Assembly (NCBI GenBank): GCA_017410065.1
Contig: JAFQRL010000044.1
Coordinates: forward strand, 1 to 41,903
Reading direction: 5' to 3'
From: Clostridia bacterium
Lineage (GTDB): Bacteria; Bacillota; Clostridia; Oscillospirales; CAG-272
DNA: 41,903 nt
Shown: in pieces, positions 1-7,886 of the stretch
Numbering within the stretch: position 1 is the stretch's first letter
How the letters are laid out: every line of letters begins with the position of its first letter
Position numbers and translations under genes: made by a program
The notes under the pieces: model-generated
The model's database searches: none
Seen by the model: only the letters and a program-made list of their open reading frames with translations
Told to the model about the DNA's origin: nothing

Positions 1-63
1 AAACTGACCAAGCGAGGCTTAGTCAGTCTTTCCGATTACTACCTAAAGGTAGCACATATTTAA
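1..63 (+). CDS. Group II intron reverse transcriptase/maturase, C-terminal end (partial)
   Basis: Frame 1 is open from the first base to a TAA at 61-63 and encodes about 20 residues ending in GLVSLSDYYLKVAHI. This resembles the extreme C-terminus of group II intron-encoded proteins, which often end in a G-L-(V/I)-S-x-x-x-x-Y/W-x-K pattern. The call is supported mainly by context: a domain V-like hairpin starts about 10 nt after the stop, as expected when the ORF lies in domain IV. The catalytic and maturase domains lie upstream of the window. The fragment is short, so the protein call depends on the intron call. Confidence 0.6.
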   Translation, partial: KLTKRGLVSLSDYYLKVAHI

Positions 64-137
64 TTTGAATTGAACCGCCGTATGCCGAACGGCACGTACG
101 GTGGTGTGAGAGGTGGATTAGTTTCTACCTACTCGAT
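1..137 (+). mobile_element. 3' end of a group II intron (domains V and VI)
   Basis: Positions 74-105 form the domain V hairpin: ACCGCCGT (74-81) pairs with ACGGTGGT, with an inner GCC/GGC stem capped by GAAC and an asymmetric bulge before the second strand. It is followed by GTGTGAGAGG, then a short domain VI-like hairpin (GGTGGA with TCTACC) and the terminal CTACTCGAT at about 129-137. That combination is typical of the 3' ends of bacterial group II introns. Domains I-IV and the 5' exon are outside the window. The 3' exon should start at about 138, and I cannot identify what it belongs to. Confidence 0.8.
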
Positions 138-454
138 TATTGGTGGGGGATTTACGGCAGGCTTTTTGAGGTGCACCCTATTTTTGCTCGGGAAAGGGAT
201 TGGGTTTGAGCAACAACGGTTTAAGGACGCGCGGCGATAATCATTCATATTGTCAAATCGGGAAGAAAAACGATTTGAAATGAAGGATATTTAAAAAATA
301 AAGTAAAAATCCTTCAAAAGAGCCTTGGTTTTATTTTTTGGAGAGGTCTTTTTCGGGAGCTTTGATGGAATGTGGAGCTGCTTTTTGATCTTTCGCGTTA
401 AGAAAAGGGCGGTTTGATATATTGCTTTGGCAATGCTTTTTATGTAAAAAAGAA
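138..454. other. Intergenic stretch after the intron, no gene seen
   Basis: This AT-rich stretch has no open frame with a start and ribosome binding site. A weak hairpin is formed by AAGGAT near 282 and ATCCTT near 311. It may be 3' exon or decayed DNA next to the intron. Confidence 0.5.
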
Positions 455-480
455 AAAACCGCAGATTTTCCTGCGGTTTT
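455..480 (-). terminator. Intrinsic terminator of the glycosidase gene at 497-2587
   Basis: AAAACCGCAG (455-464) pairs with CTGCGGTTTT (471-480) around a 6-nt loop. Read on the minus strand it is followed by a T-rich run (complement of 445-458). It lies 17 bp past the stop codon. Confidence 0.85.
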
Positions 481-496
481 GTGAAGATGGATTTTC

Positions 497-2587
497 TTAA
501 AGAGTTACCGTCTCGCCGATTTTGGCGGTGGCGGTTTTTGTGCCGCTTGTGACGGTGAAGCTGTCGCCCGAGACAGAGACGGAGAAGGTCTTACCGCAGA
601 GGCGGACGTTTTCGACCGTCATATTTTCGGTGGGTCTGTGGGGTACGGGGCAGACGGTCACGCTTCCGTCGAAGTGAGGCGTGATACCGAAGATATAGAA
701 GAATATCATCTGCGCGCCCGAGACCGAGCTGATGTCGCCCTGGAGGGGTGTGTCGTCGCGGTTTTTCATCATATTCGCGGCGCAGGAGTCGCCCATAAAG
801 GGAAGCCTTGTGCCCCACCAGAGAATACGGCGGAGAATATCCGAGGCGAGCTCGGAGTAGCCCATCTCGTAAAGCTGGGCGCAGATCTGGTTTGTGAAGT
901 GGGTGCAGATACCGCCGCCGCCGTTGTCAATATCGTCCTGATCGTATGCGATATCCAATTTGGACATAGAGTGCAGACCGAATTTGGAGAGGAACTCGCG
1001 CTCGTTGAGGTGGGAGATCAGAGCGTCCCTTTCCTTATCATCTATAACGGGGCTGTTGATAAACTTGAACATCTGGACGGTGTAGCGAGTGTCGCGCTTG
1101 CCGTTTGCGATAAAGTCGTACCAGCCCGCCTCCTCGTTCCAGAGCTTTTTCAGCTCCTCCTTCAAGGCGGCGGCGCGCTTCGGGAGCAGCTCGTCGGGCT
1201 CGCCCGCAACACAGGTGAGCTCGTATACTCTCATATAATTCAGGTAGCGGCGCGCGTTAAGATCGGGCATAATGCCGTGATAGGGAATACCGCGGCGAAG
1301 CTCCAGGTGGGAGTTGCCCTCGCCGTACCAAAGGTAATCGTCGCCGAGCCAACCCGGGCGGCGGGGCTCAAGCTTTCCGCAGCCGTAGTCGTAGAGAGAG
1401 ACGTCCTTGGTAAGATCGTCGCAAACGTATGCTTGCTTTCTCATATGGTCGATAACTCTCATACCGTCTATTTCCTCAAAGAGGAAGGCTTTGTCTCCCG
1501 TGGCTCTCACGTGATGATATACCATAAGGGTGATCTTTTCCTGATTAACCTGATACCAGGGGCCTGTGGGACCTGCGGTGATGGGGTCGAGAGCATAGGA
1601 CCTTGTCAGGTCGTTTTTCAGAAGGGCGCGAAGCTGACGGCGGTTTGCCTCGGGGTCGTAGATAGGGTGCATCATAAGACCGCCACACCAATCCCAAAGA
1701 TAGGAGCACATACAAGCCCCCTTCATACTTCCCGTGGAGAAATAGGGCTGAACGCAAAGGGCGGGGTTATCCCATCTGCAAAGTATGTAGGTGACGAGGC
1801 AACGGTAGTAGAAGGCGTCAAGGTCGGGGTCGTCCGATTTAAGCCTTGGGAGAGCCTCGTGTATGCGGTCGACCTCACAGCATAGATAGTCGAAGGACTC
1901 CTCAATAAGCTCCTCGTATCTATTTTCGGTGGCACGAGCCTCCTCCATACACTCACCGTCAGGCCCGATATGGACCGAAAAATAGAAGGTGAGAGGCGAG
2001 TCCGCAGGGACTGTCAGCTCGTTTTCCCAAAGATATGCGGTGTGGAAATATTTCATTCCCGAAAGCGAGCTTGTGATAAGGAAGGAGACACCCTCGTGAG
2101 AGGAGCCGATAACTCCGTCCCGCTCAAAATAATATTCGAGCTTGGATTTTTCGGGGTCGGGAATACAGAAGGTCCAATTTTGCTGATAGCGGGCAACTCC
2201 GCGGTACATTGCCTCAAGGGGTATCCTCTGCTCCTTGCCCGTTTTGCTCTCAAGCTCCACCTTAAGAAGCGCGCCGCGCTTATCCTTCAAGGCAACCGCA
2301 AGGGTCTTGACGGAGAGCTTGTCTGTCTCGCCCTCTCGGTACATTGCCGTTGGCAGCCATCTCCAGCGCTTTGCCTTGATCTGCTCGCCGTCAAAAATGA
2401 GATCGAGGGTCATATCCGTGGCGGTGTAGGGGCAGGCGTTTATGGAGTGAAGCTCGCAGGCGGACTTGTCGCCTGTCATAACGGAGACGACGGTGGAGGT
2501 TATCCCAAGGTTTGAGCTATCAATAAGACTGCGCTCGCCCTCAAAGGTGTATACACAGCTATCAAAATATTTCATATAATTTTTCAT
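497..2587 (-). CDS. Six-hairpin (alpha/alpha barrel) glycosidase-like protein
   Basis: This 696-residue protein starts at ATG 2587 behind AGAGGT. It has a beta-rich N-terminal domain (about 1-240), a helical region (about 250-650) with repeated aromatic and acidic motifs such as YLWDWCGG near 297-304, and a short beta-rich tail. This layout is shared by (alpha/alpha)6 glycosidases of the GH63/GH37/GH78 type. GGGGICTHFTNQ and the strongly conserved-looking DDIDN segment probably line the active site, but I cannot assign a substrate or catalytic pair. No signal peptide is visible, so it should act in the cytosol on imported oligosaccharides. It is divergent from a second glycosidase gene, and both have good sigma-A promoters in the 155-bp gap, suggesting co-use. 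A glycan-phosphorylase-like role cannot be excluded. Confidence 0.7.
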   Translation of the reverse strand: MKNYMKYFDSCVYTFEGERSLIDSSNLGITSTVVSVMTGDKSACELHSINACPYTATDMTLDLIFDGEQIKAKRWRWLPTAMYREGETDKLSVKTLAVALKDKRGALLKVELESKTGKEQRIPLEAMYRGVARYQQNWTFCIPDPEKSKLEYYFERDGVIGSSHEGVSFLITSSLSGMKYFHTAYLWENELTVPADSPLTFYFSVHIGPDGECMEEARATENRYEELIEESFDYLCCEVDRIHEALPRLKSDDPDLDAFYYRCLVTYILCRWDNPALCVQPYFSTGSMKGACMCSYLWDWCGGLMMHPIYDPEANRRQLRALLKNDLTRSYALDPITAGPTGPWYQVNQEKITLMVYHHVRATGDKAFLFEEIDGMRVIDHMRKQAYVCDDLTKDVSLYDYGCGKLEPRRPGWLGDDYLWYGEGNSHLELRRGIPYHGIMPDLNARRYLNYMRVYELTCVAGEPDELLPKRAAALKEELKKLWNEEAGWYDFIANGKRDTRYTVQMFKFINSPVIDDKERDALISHLNEREFLSKFGLHSMSKLDIAYDQDDIDNGGGGICTHFTNQICAQLYEMGYSELASDILRRILWWGTRLPFMGDSCAANMMKNRDDTPLQGDISSVSGAQMIFFYIFGITPHFDGSVTVCPVPHRPTENMTVENVRLCGKTFSVSVSGDSFTVTSGTKTATAKIGETVTL

Positions 2588-2627
2588 TTCGAGACCTCTG
2601 AATATATATTTTCGGGTTTCTGATTAT

Positions 2628-2656
2628 ATTGTAACACACACTTTACGTTTTTTCAA
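2628..2656 (-). promoter_or_regulatory. Sigma-A promoter for the 497-2587 gene
   Basis: On the minus strand TTGAAA (2656-2651) is followed after exactly 17 bp by TACAAT (2633-2628). It is back to back with the promoter of the next gene. Confidence 0.75.
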
Positions 2657-2680
2657 TTGGAAATATCGGCTTTTTGGTGA

Positions 2681-2709
2681 TTGACTTTAAAACAAAGTTC
2701 GTGTATAAT
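2681..2709 (+). promoter_or_regulatory. Sigma-A promoter for the 2743 gene
   Basis: TTGACT (2681-2686), a 17-bp spacer and TATAAT (2704-2709). The promoter lies inside the longer open frame that begins at 2674, which excludes that upstream start and supports ATG 2743. Confidence 0.85.
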
Positions 2710-2742
2710 AGAGACAAAAAGCTTTTCGGGAGAAAATCGGTT

Positions 2743-4590
2743 ATGAAGGATTTTTCAATAGGAGTTAATTATTGGGCATCCAATGCGGGTGCATATATGT
2801 GGAGACGGTTTGACGAGGCTGTCGTGGAGAGGGATTTTGATCTGCTCGGAAAGTACGGCTTGGACACCGTGAGAATTTTTCCGCTTTGGCCGGATTTTCA
2901 GCCTGTTGAGGACGTTTTTGTGGGATCACATCACACCCATCATTTCAGAGTGAACGATAAGCCTCTCAAAACGGAGGCGGGGCTTGATCCCGAGATGATC
3001 AGGCGATTTGGCAGAGTGCTTGACCTCGCAGAATCTCACGGCTTTAAGGTGATCGTGTCGCTTATTACGGGCTGGATGTCAGGCAGACTTTTCGTACCTC
3101 CTTTTCTTGCGAATAAAAATCCTCTCACCGACCCTCTTGCCATAGTGTGGGAGTGCAAGTTTATTAAGGAATTTATTTCTCATTTCAAGGATAGAAGGTG
3201 CATTGTTGCCTGGGAGCCAGGAAACGAGTGTAACTGCCTCACCACGGCAACCAAGGACCGTGCAATAACCCCCGAGCAAGCCGAGCTTTGGATAACAGCT
3301 ATAAGCTCCGCCATTCGCTCATCCGACCCAACGAGGCCGGTTTATTCGGGACTTTATTCAAACGAGCTTGATAGCCCTTGGAACGTGATGATGATGGCAG
3401 ATCACGTTGACTTGCAGACCACTCACCCATATCCCTTATTCACGCCGTATTGCTCGGTTGAGGGGCTCACGAATATGCGCTCGGCACTTCATAGCGCGGC
3501 GCAAAGCGCAATGTATTCGGGAGTGACGGGGCAGGGCTGTCTCGTTGAGGAAATAGGTACTCTCGGGCAGACGGTGATATCAGATGAATACGCACCCGAG
3601 TATTATGAAAAGGCACTTTGGTCGTCACTCCAATATGGCGCGAAGGGCTTCCTTTGGTGGTGCGCCTTCGATCAGGATAAGCTTGATTTTCCGCCTTATG
3701 ACGGCGCGGCGATCGAGCGGCATCTCGGGCTTGCATACATAAGCGGCGAGCCGAAGGAATTAATGAAAAAGGCTATGGAGATGAAGGAGGCTGTGGAGGC
3801 TCTCTCGGATATTCCGTCTGCCGAGCGGCACGCCACAGTTATCCTCACAAATCCCGAGCAATCCTGGCGGAGCGCATACGGTGCGTTTTGCCTTGCGGCC
3901 CAGGCGGGTGCGACAGTTGAAATTAATTATAAATCAGGGCCCCTTGCCGATGCACAAAGATATATAATTCCTTCGCTTGATAGAGACAGTCAGCTCTATT
4001 ATATCTCCGAGCTGATCGAAAAAGTGAAGATGGGCGCAAAGCTTCTTATTACATATGACGGCGGACATATTTCGCCCTTTGAGAAGCTGACAGGCTTGAA
4101 GGTTATGGGAAGGGAGCTTTCCAAAAAGACGATGAGTGCTGTGGTTTCAGAGAGGGAGCTTAATATATATGCGGAGAAAAATCTCCTCCTCGTTCCCGAC
4201 ACCGCAGAGGTTCTTCTTCGCTCGGGTGACGATATACTTCTTGCTAAAAATAAATTGGGCGAGGGCGAGGTCTGGTTCTTCAACGCACCGCTTGAAGTCG
4301 CCTACACCGCAAGCTATCACCCCGAAAACTCCCCTCTTTGCGAGATCTATAAAATGTTCTTCTCGGATATTGAAAGACCCATCTCCTTTGAAAGCGATAG
4401 GCTGACGGTTACGTATCACAGGAACGGTGAGTGCGTGGTCGTGCTTGTCACAAGCTTCGACGACAGAGAAAACATCCCCTTCACACTTGCGGGCGGATAT
4501 CGCATAAAATCTGCTAATTACTGCGAAAATGTAAACAATACTATGAAATTTACAAGAAAATATGCGTGGATCGAGCTTGCTCGTGTTTAA
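2743..4590 (+). CDS. GH5-like (cellulase/mannanase superfamily) glycoside hydrolase
   Basis: From ATG 2743 (GGGAG upstream, promoter just before) the protein has 615 residues. Residues 1-350 form a clan GH-A TIM barrel: GVNYW at the start, TVRIFPLWPDF after strand 2, WEPGNE with the predicted acid/base Glu162, and VEEIG with the predicted nucleophile Glu270, followed by FLWWCAF. This is the GH5 / beta-mannanase pattern. Residues of about 380-540 look like the glutamine-amidotransferase-like domain seen in GH42-type beta-galactosidases (YIIPSLDRDS, LLITYDGGHIS). A small beta-sandwich ends the protein. There is no signal peptide, so it is probably cytosolic and acts on short imported oligosaccharides. 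Exact substrate is unknown. It is divergent from the other glycosidase gene. Confidence 0.8.
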   Translation: MKDFSIGVNYWASNAGAYMWRRFDEAVVERDFDLLGKYGLDTVRIFPLWPDFQPVEDVFVGSHHTHHFRVNDKPLKTEAGLDPEMIRRFGRVLDLAESHGFKVIVSLITGWMSGRLFVPPFLANKNPLTDPLAIVWECKFIKEFISHFKDRRCIVAWEPGNECNCLTTATKDRAITPEQAELWITAISSAIRSSDPTRPVYSGLYSNELDSPWNVMMMADHVDLQTTHPYPLFTPYCSVEGLTNMRSALHSAAQSAMYSGVTGQGCLVEEIGTLGQTVISDEYAPEYYEKALWSSLQYGAKGFLWWCAFDQDKLDFPPYDGAAIERHLGLAYISGEPKELMKKAMEMKEAVEALSDIPSAERHATVILTNPEQSWRSAYGAFCLAAQAGATVEINYKSGPLADAQRYIIPSLDRDSQLYYISELIEKVKMGAKLLITYDGGHISPFEKLTGLKVMGRELSKKTMSAVVSERELNIYAEKNLLLVPDTAEVLLRSGDDILLAKNKLGEGEVWFFNAPLEVAYTASYHPENSPLCEIYKMFFSDIERPISFESDRLTVTYHRNGECVVVLVTSFDDRENIPFTLAGGYRIKSANYCENVNNTMKFTRKYAWIELARV

Positions 4591-4592
4591 TT

Positions 4593-4600
4593 AAATAATT
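4593..4600. repeat. Left copy of 8-bp target-site duplication
   Basis: AAATAATT directly abuts the left GGCT end of the element. The identical octamer at 5152-5159 directly abuts the right end. Confidence 0.75.
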
Positions 4601-4727
4601 GGCTATGTCACACTAAATGGTTGCTATGTGTTAACTACATTAAAAACTGATCGGAACAGCAGTTTATCAGATCGTCCTGCTCTTCCACCAGTTGCATAAA
4701 CTTGAATTTGGCAGCGAGGCTTGAATA

Positions 4728-5057
4728 ATGAAAAAAATCGATAAAATCGGAAAATATTTTAATTTAATATTAGGTGTTTTATATGTTCCGATCTCACTCT
4801 TCAGTTGGCTTTTACCGATGGTTTCTGAGAGTACAATGAGTGCAACCAACCCGCTTTATATAAATTTAATAAATATATTTTGTGTGATAGCTTTTTTGAT
4901 TCCGTTGTTGTGTATAGCGGGGATACTTTCGTCCATACTTATTAGAAGAAAAGGGCACAGTGTGTTTTCGTTCGTAATTCAATTTTTGCCACTCGTTATT
5001 TTTTTGCTTAATTTTCTTTTGTTAGCTGTCGCTGAATCGCTCCCTGCGGTGATATAA
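4728..5057 (+). CDS. Small membrane protein carried by the transposon-like element
   Basis: A 109-residue protein with three hydrophobic segments at about residues 12-30, 42-65 and 80-105, separated by short polar loops. There is one basic stretch (IRRKGHS) between the second and third. The start at ATG 4728 has only a weak upstream GCGAGG, so expression may be poor. I recognise no family. It lies wholly inside the 551-bp element bounded by inverted ends, so it is best seen as passenger cargo. Its AT-rich composition differs from both neighbours. The stop is followed by a hairpin with no T-tract. Confidence 0.6.
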   Translation: MKKIDKIGKYFNLILGVLYVPISLFSWLLPMVSESTMSATNPLYINLINIFCVIAFLIPLLCIAGILSSILIRRKGHSVFSFVIQFLPLVIFLLNFLLLAVAESLPAVI

Positions 5058-5084
5058 GAAGGTATACAAATTCCAATATGTCGA

Positions 5085-5112
5085 GTAGAGGAGAGAAAAT
5101 ACTCTCCTCTAC
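5085..5112. repeat. Perfect 11-bp inverted repeat (hairpin) inside the element
   Basis: GTAGAGGAGAG (5085-5095) pairs perfectly with CTCTCCTCTAC (5102-5112) around a 6-nt loop AAAATA. It is followed by AAAAAG, not by T residues, so it is not a standard terminator for the plus-strand gene. It could block read-through from either side or serve as an end-proximal structure of the element. Confidence 0.7.
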
Positions 5113-5160
5113 AAAAAGTGCTAAAAATCAGTCATATTAAGTGACAGAGCCAAATAATTA

Positions 5161-5202
5161 AAAAGCCCTCAGATGGAAGCTTGATTTCCTCTTTGGGCTT
5201 TT
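5161..5202. terminator. Bidirectional terminator downstream of tcdA
   Basis: AAAAGCCC (5161-5168) pairs with GGGCTTTT (5195-5202), with extra pairing inside the loop. It serves the minus-strand nagA-tcdA operon, and originally perhaps also the plus-strand gene before the element inserted. Confidence 0.8.
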
Positions 5203-5239
5203 AATTTATATTTTTTCTTTAGCTTTTATTTATAACTAT

Positions 5240-6037
5240 TTATGCGTTTATCCCCGCAATATCCTTTATCACCTCGCCTGCGAGGATAAGACCCATCACG
5301 GAGGGGACGAAGGAGATGCTACCCGGGGAGCGGCGGGCGACGTAGCCGCTGTGCTCCTTTGAGAGGGGTGGCTCATCGGGGCTTTGGTCAGGGGTGAGAC
5401 TGCTTGGGATGCGGCTTTGCTCGCTCAGAGTTTCGCCTTCGGTGAGGGAGCCGCAGGGGGGCTCGTCCGAGAATACCACCTTAAGGTGGTTTATGCCCAG
5501 CTTGCGCAGCGAGGTGCGCACCGCCTTTGCCAGGGGGCAGACGGTGGTTTTTGATATATCCGCAACGCGGAAGCGGGTGGGGTCGAGCTTATTGCCTGCG
5601 CCCATAGCCGAGATTATTTTCGTGCCCGCCTCGGTGGCGTGCTTTATGAGAGCCACCTTTTGCTTCACCGAGTCGATGGCGTCGATGATATAATCGAATT
5701 TTGAAAAGTCGAAGAGATGGGCGCACTCCTCGCCGAAGAAAAGGTTGTGGACTTCAACGCGGCAGTCGGGGTTTATCGAAAGAATTCGCTCCTTTGCCGC
5801 CTCGGTCTTATATTTTCCAACCGTTTCCACCGTGGCGATTATCTGGCGGTTTATATTCGACTCGGTGACTCTATCCGAATCAACGAGAACAAGCTCGCCA
5901 ACGCCCGCTCTTGCGAGAGCCTCGACCGCATAGCCGCCGACTCCGCCGATGCCGAACACCGCGACCCTTGCGGCAGAGAGACGACCGTAGCCATCCTCGC
6001 CCAGCATCAAAACGGTTCTTGAAGAAAAGCCTTCCAT
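5240..6037 (-). CDS. tcdA: tRNA threonylcarbamoyladenosine dehydratase (E1-like, ThiF family)
   Basis: The 265-residue protein shows the E1/ThiF fold. GIGGVGG at 29-35 is the adenylate-binding glycine loop, LVDSD near 51-55 holds the ribose-contacting aspartate, and NINRQI near 61-66 carries the conserved arginine. DAIDSVKQK and the C-terminal PGSISFVPSVMGLILAGEVI are characteristic of TcdA (YgdL/CsdL), which uses ATP to cyclise t6A37 to ct6A in ANN-decoding tRNAs. Before that C-terminal motif there is an acidic, proline- and serine-rich insert of about 35 residues (about 198-232), unusual in this family and probably a loop. It is the last gene of an operon, 12 bp after nagA, and is followed by a terminator. 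Confidence 0.9.
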   Translation of the reverse strand: MEGFSSRTVLMLGEDGYGRLSAARVAVFGIGGVGGYAVEALARAGVGELVLVDSDRVTESNINRQIIATVETVGKYKTEAAKERILSINPDCRVEVHNLFFGEECAHLFDFSKFDYIIDAIDSVKQKVALIKHATEAGTKIISAMGAGNKLDPTRFRVADISKTTVCPLAKAVRTSLRKLGINHLKVVFSDEPPCGSLTEGETLSEQSRIPSSLTPDQSPDEPPLSKEHSGYVARRSPGSISFVPSVMGLILAGEVIKDIAGINA

Positions 6038-6049
6038 ATTACCGATCCT

Positions 6050-7117
6050 TTATTTGAATTCGCCCGAAAGCATAACCTTTATAAGGTTAAGGTCGCGATC
6101 AAGAATAATGAGGTCCGCATCGCACCCAACTTCAAGCCTTCCCTTATTTGAAAGACCCATAAGCCTTGCGGGGTTGGCGGTTGCCATCATAAACGCCTTT
6201 TCCTCGGGGATACCGAAGCTTACGGCGCATCTCACGCAATGAAGAAGGGTTGCCGTTGAGCCTGCCAGATTGCCGTCCTTGGTGCGAGCCACGCCGTCCT
6301 TGACGGTGATATCGAGTCCGCCGAGGTCGTATATTCCGTCCTCAAGTCCCGCCGCTCTTACCGAGTCGCTGACGAGAACTATCCTTTCCGAGCCGTAGAG
6401 CTTCACAAGCAGCCTGACCATAGCGGGGTGAACGTGGATGCCGTCGCAGATAAGCTCGGCGTATGCTCCGCACTCCGCGCCTGCGGGAATGGGACCCGGG
6501 GCTCTGTGGTGAAGGGGAGACATACAGTTATATGTGTGAGTGAGACAGCTTGCGCCTGCCTCAAATGCCGCCTTTGCCGTGTCGTAATCACAGGTGCTGT
6601 GACCGATGGAGACCACCGCGTTGCACTCCTTGATAAAATCAATGGCACCGTCGATCTCGGGAGCGAGGGTTATCTTCTTGACCGACTTGCATTTTTTGAT
6701 AAGCTCCATCGTGGGAGCGATAACGTATTTTTCATTTTGTGCGCCCTTGTATTTAACGTTGATGAAGGGGCCCTCAAGGTGGAAGCCGAGGATATTCGCG
6801 CCGCCGATCTTCGATAGATCAACGCTTGTGGCTCTGATTATATCCTCCTCGGAGACCGTCATCGTGGTGGGGTACCAGGAGGTAACGCCCATCTTTAAAT
6901 AATATTCGGACATTTCCCGAAGGTCCGCGTCCATCGTGTCCTTGCCGACACAGCCGTGGGTGTGGGTGTCTATAAGTCCTGGGTAGACCTTCGCGCCGCC
7001 AAAGTCCTCGCCATCTCCCGAAAGCGTGCCCGCTCTTTCAATTGCCGCGATCTTACCGCCCTCAACGGCGATATCGCAAAGGGTGCCCTTGTGATATACG
7101 TTTTTTATAAGCTTCAT
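6050..7117 (-). CDS. nagA: N-acetylglucosamine-6-phosphate deacetylase
   Basis: NagA hydrolyses GlcNAc-6-phosphate to glucosamine-6-phosphate and acetate in amino-sugar and cell-wall recycling. The 355 residues carry the amidohydrolase signature: HTHG with His52 and His54, LEGPF with metal ligand Glu115, IGHST with His173, THTYN with His194, DGIHV near 225-229, and VSDS with catalytic Asp251. The length is slightly short of the usual 380. The start at ATG 7117 has AGAGGT upstream and a consensus promoter. No nagB is next to it; its operon partner is tcdA, 12 bp downstream. Confidence 0.93.
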   Translation of the reverse strand: MKLIKNVYHKGTLCDIAVEGGKIAAIERAGTLSGDGEDFGGAKVYPGLIDTHTHGCVGKDTMDADLREMSEYYLKMGVTSWYPTTMTVSEEDIIRATSVDLSKIGGANILGFHLEGPFINVKYKGAQNEKYVIAPTMELIKKCKSVKKITLAPEIDGAIDFIKECNAVVSIGHSTCDYDTAKAAFEAGASCLTHTYNCMSPLHHRAPGPIPAGAECGAYAELICDGIHVHPAMVRLLVKLYGSERIVLVSDSVRAAGLEDGIYDLGGLDITVKDGVARTKDGNLAGSTATLLHCVRCAVSFGIPEEKAFMMATANPARLMGLSNKGRLEVGCDADLIILDRDLNLIKVMLSGEFK

Positions 7118-7171
7118 ATATGACCTCTTTGACCTTGCCTTATAGCCGACAAGGTATTATTTTCTACAATA

Positions 7172-7200
7172 ATTATATATTATTTCCGGGTGAATGTCAA
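7172..7200 (-). promoter_or_regulatory. Sigma-A promoter of the nagA-tcdA operon
   Basis: On the minus strand TTGACA (7200-7195), a 17-bp spacer and TATAAT (7177-7172): a perfect consensus, which suggests strong basal expression. No clear NagR/GntR-type dyad is seen around it. Confidence 0.88.
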
Positions 7201-7261
7201 TATTATGAGACAATTCAAATATAAGATAAATACTTTATACCTGTTATCCGATAAGATAAAA

Positions 7262-7292
7262 GGGCTGTCACAATTCTACATTGAGACAGCCC
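7262..7292 (-). terminator. Terminator of the restriction-modification operon
   Basis: GGGCTGTC (7262-7269) pairs with GACAGCCC (7285-7292). On the minus strand the stem is followed by TTTTAT. It starts 17 bp after the endonuclease stop codon. Confidence 0.85.
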
Positions 7293-7308
7293 CCATAAAT
7301 AGCTATAT

Positions 7309-7875
7309 TTAATCCGCTTTAAAAAGGGTAATGAGTTTATATTCTTTAGCCTCTTTTGTCAACGAAGCTTGTTGACCCGTTTCGCTTTTTTGTCCAACCC
7401 AATCGGTGTGGTCAAGCCACCCCATTTGTATTAAAAGTATTCTTGGGTTTTCCTTTGATAATTTTTCGAAATTTATTGTTAAATAATATCCCGATTTAGA
7501 TTTACCGGTATCGGATTTAGTATAACTTCTGTTGCCGTATATTGATTTTTGAGAGGAGGTTTTTATTTCAAACGAAAATTCTTCGTTGTATTCACAAAAT
7601 ACATCCTTTTCTTTACCCTCGCCTTTTCTAAATCCTTTAACATTTTTTTGTATATATTCCGGGATGACATCGTGTAGCAAAGAACCAAGTGCTTGCGGTG
7701 ACAAATTCATATCGCTAATATACATATTTAAGTATGTGTTAATTTTTCCGTGCATAATACTAGCCCAGGATCTTTGACAAAAGTCAACAATGACATTTGA
7801 TAACGGGTGTTTTGCAACTAATTGCTTGGTGGTTTCCTGCCACTTTTCAACAGGAATTCCCTCGTATGGACTCAT
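7309..7875 (-). CDS. Type II restriction endonuclease, ScaI family
   Basis: The 188-residue protein matches what I recall of the ScaI-family endonucleases: SPYEGIPVEKW at the N-terminus, KSKSGYYLTINFEK, RILLIQMGWLDHTDW and GQQASLT near the C-terminus. The PD-(D/E)xK catalytic core is visible as Asp91 (EKDVFCEY), then Glu103-Ile-Lys105 (SFEIKTSS). ScaI itself cuts AGTACT, but the target of this relative cannot be read from sequence. It follows its methyltransferase by 11 bp, probably as one transcript, so protection is made first. Its codons are AT-rich, unlike nagA and rlmL on either side, which suggests horizontal acquisition. I see no controller (C) protein. Confidence 0.85.
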   Translation of the reverse strand: MSPYEGIPVEKWQETTKQLVAKHPLSNVIVDFCQRSWASIMHGKINTYLNMYISDMNLSPQALGSLLHDVIPEYIQKNVKGFRKGEGKEKDVFCEYNEEFSFEIKTSSQKSIYGNRSYTKSDTGKSKSGYYLTINFEKLSKENPRILLIQMGWLDHTDWVGQKSETGQQASLTKEAKEYKLITLFKAD

Positions 7876-7886
7876 AACAAATTCTC

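Larger units (their letters stand above)
4601..5151. mobile_element. 551-bp non-autonomous transposon-like element with passenger gene
   Basis: The left end GGCTATGTCAC (4601-4611) and the right end, read inward on the other strand, GGCTCTGTCAC (5151-5141) form an inverted repeat with 10 of 11 matches. Weaker similarity continues inward. The element is flanked by an exact 8-bp direct repeat, AAATAATT, at 4593-4600 and 5152-5159. GGCTC-type ends and AT-rich 8-bp target duplications are features of the ISL3 family of insertion sequences. No transposase is present; the only gene inside encodes a small membrane protein (4728-5057). A perfect 11-bp stem hairpin sits near the right end (5085-5112). 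It inserted between the GH5 gene and the terminator of tcdA. Confidence 0.75.

Noticed and set aside
638..1885. Long open frame (415 codons) on the plus strand
   Set aside because: It lies antisense to a convincing glycosidase gene with promoter, ribosome binding site and terminator, and has no recognisable motifs.
2674..2742. Upstream start of the GH5-like protein
   Set aside because: The promoter TTGACT-17-TATAAT lies inside this stretch.
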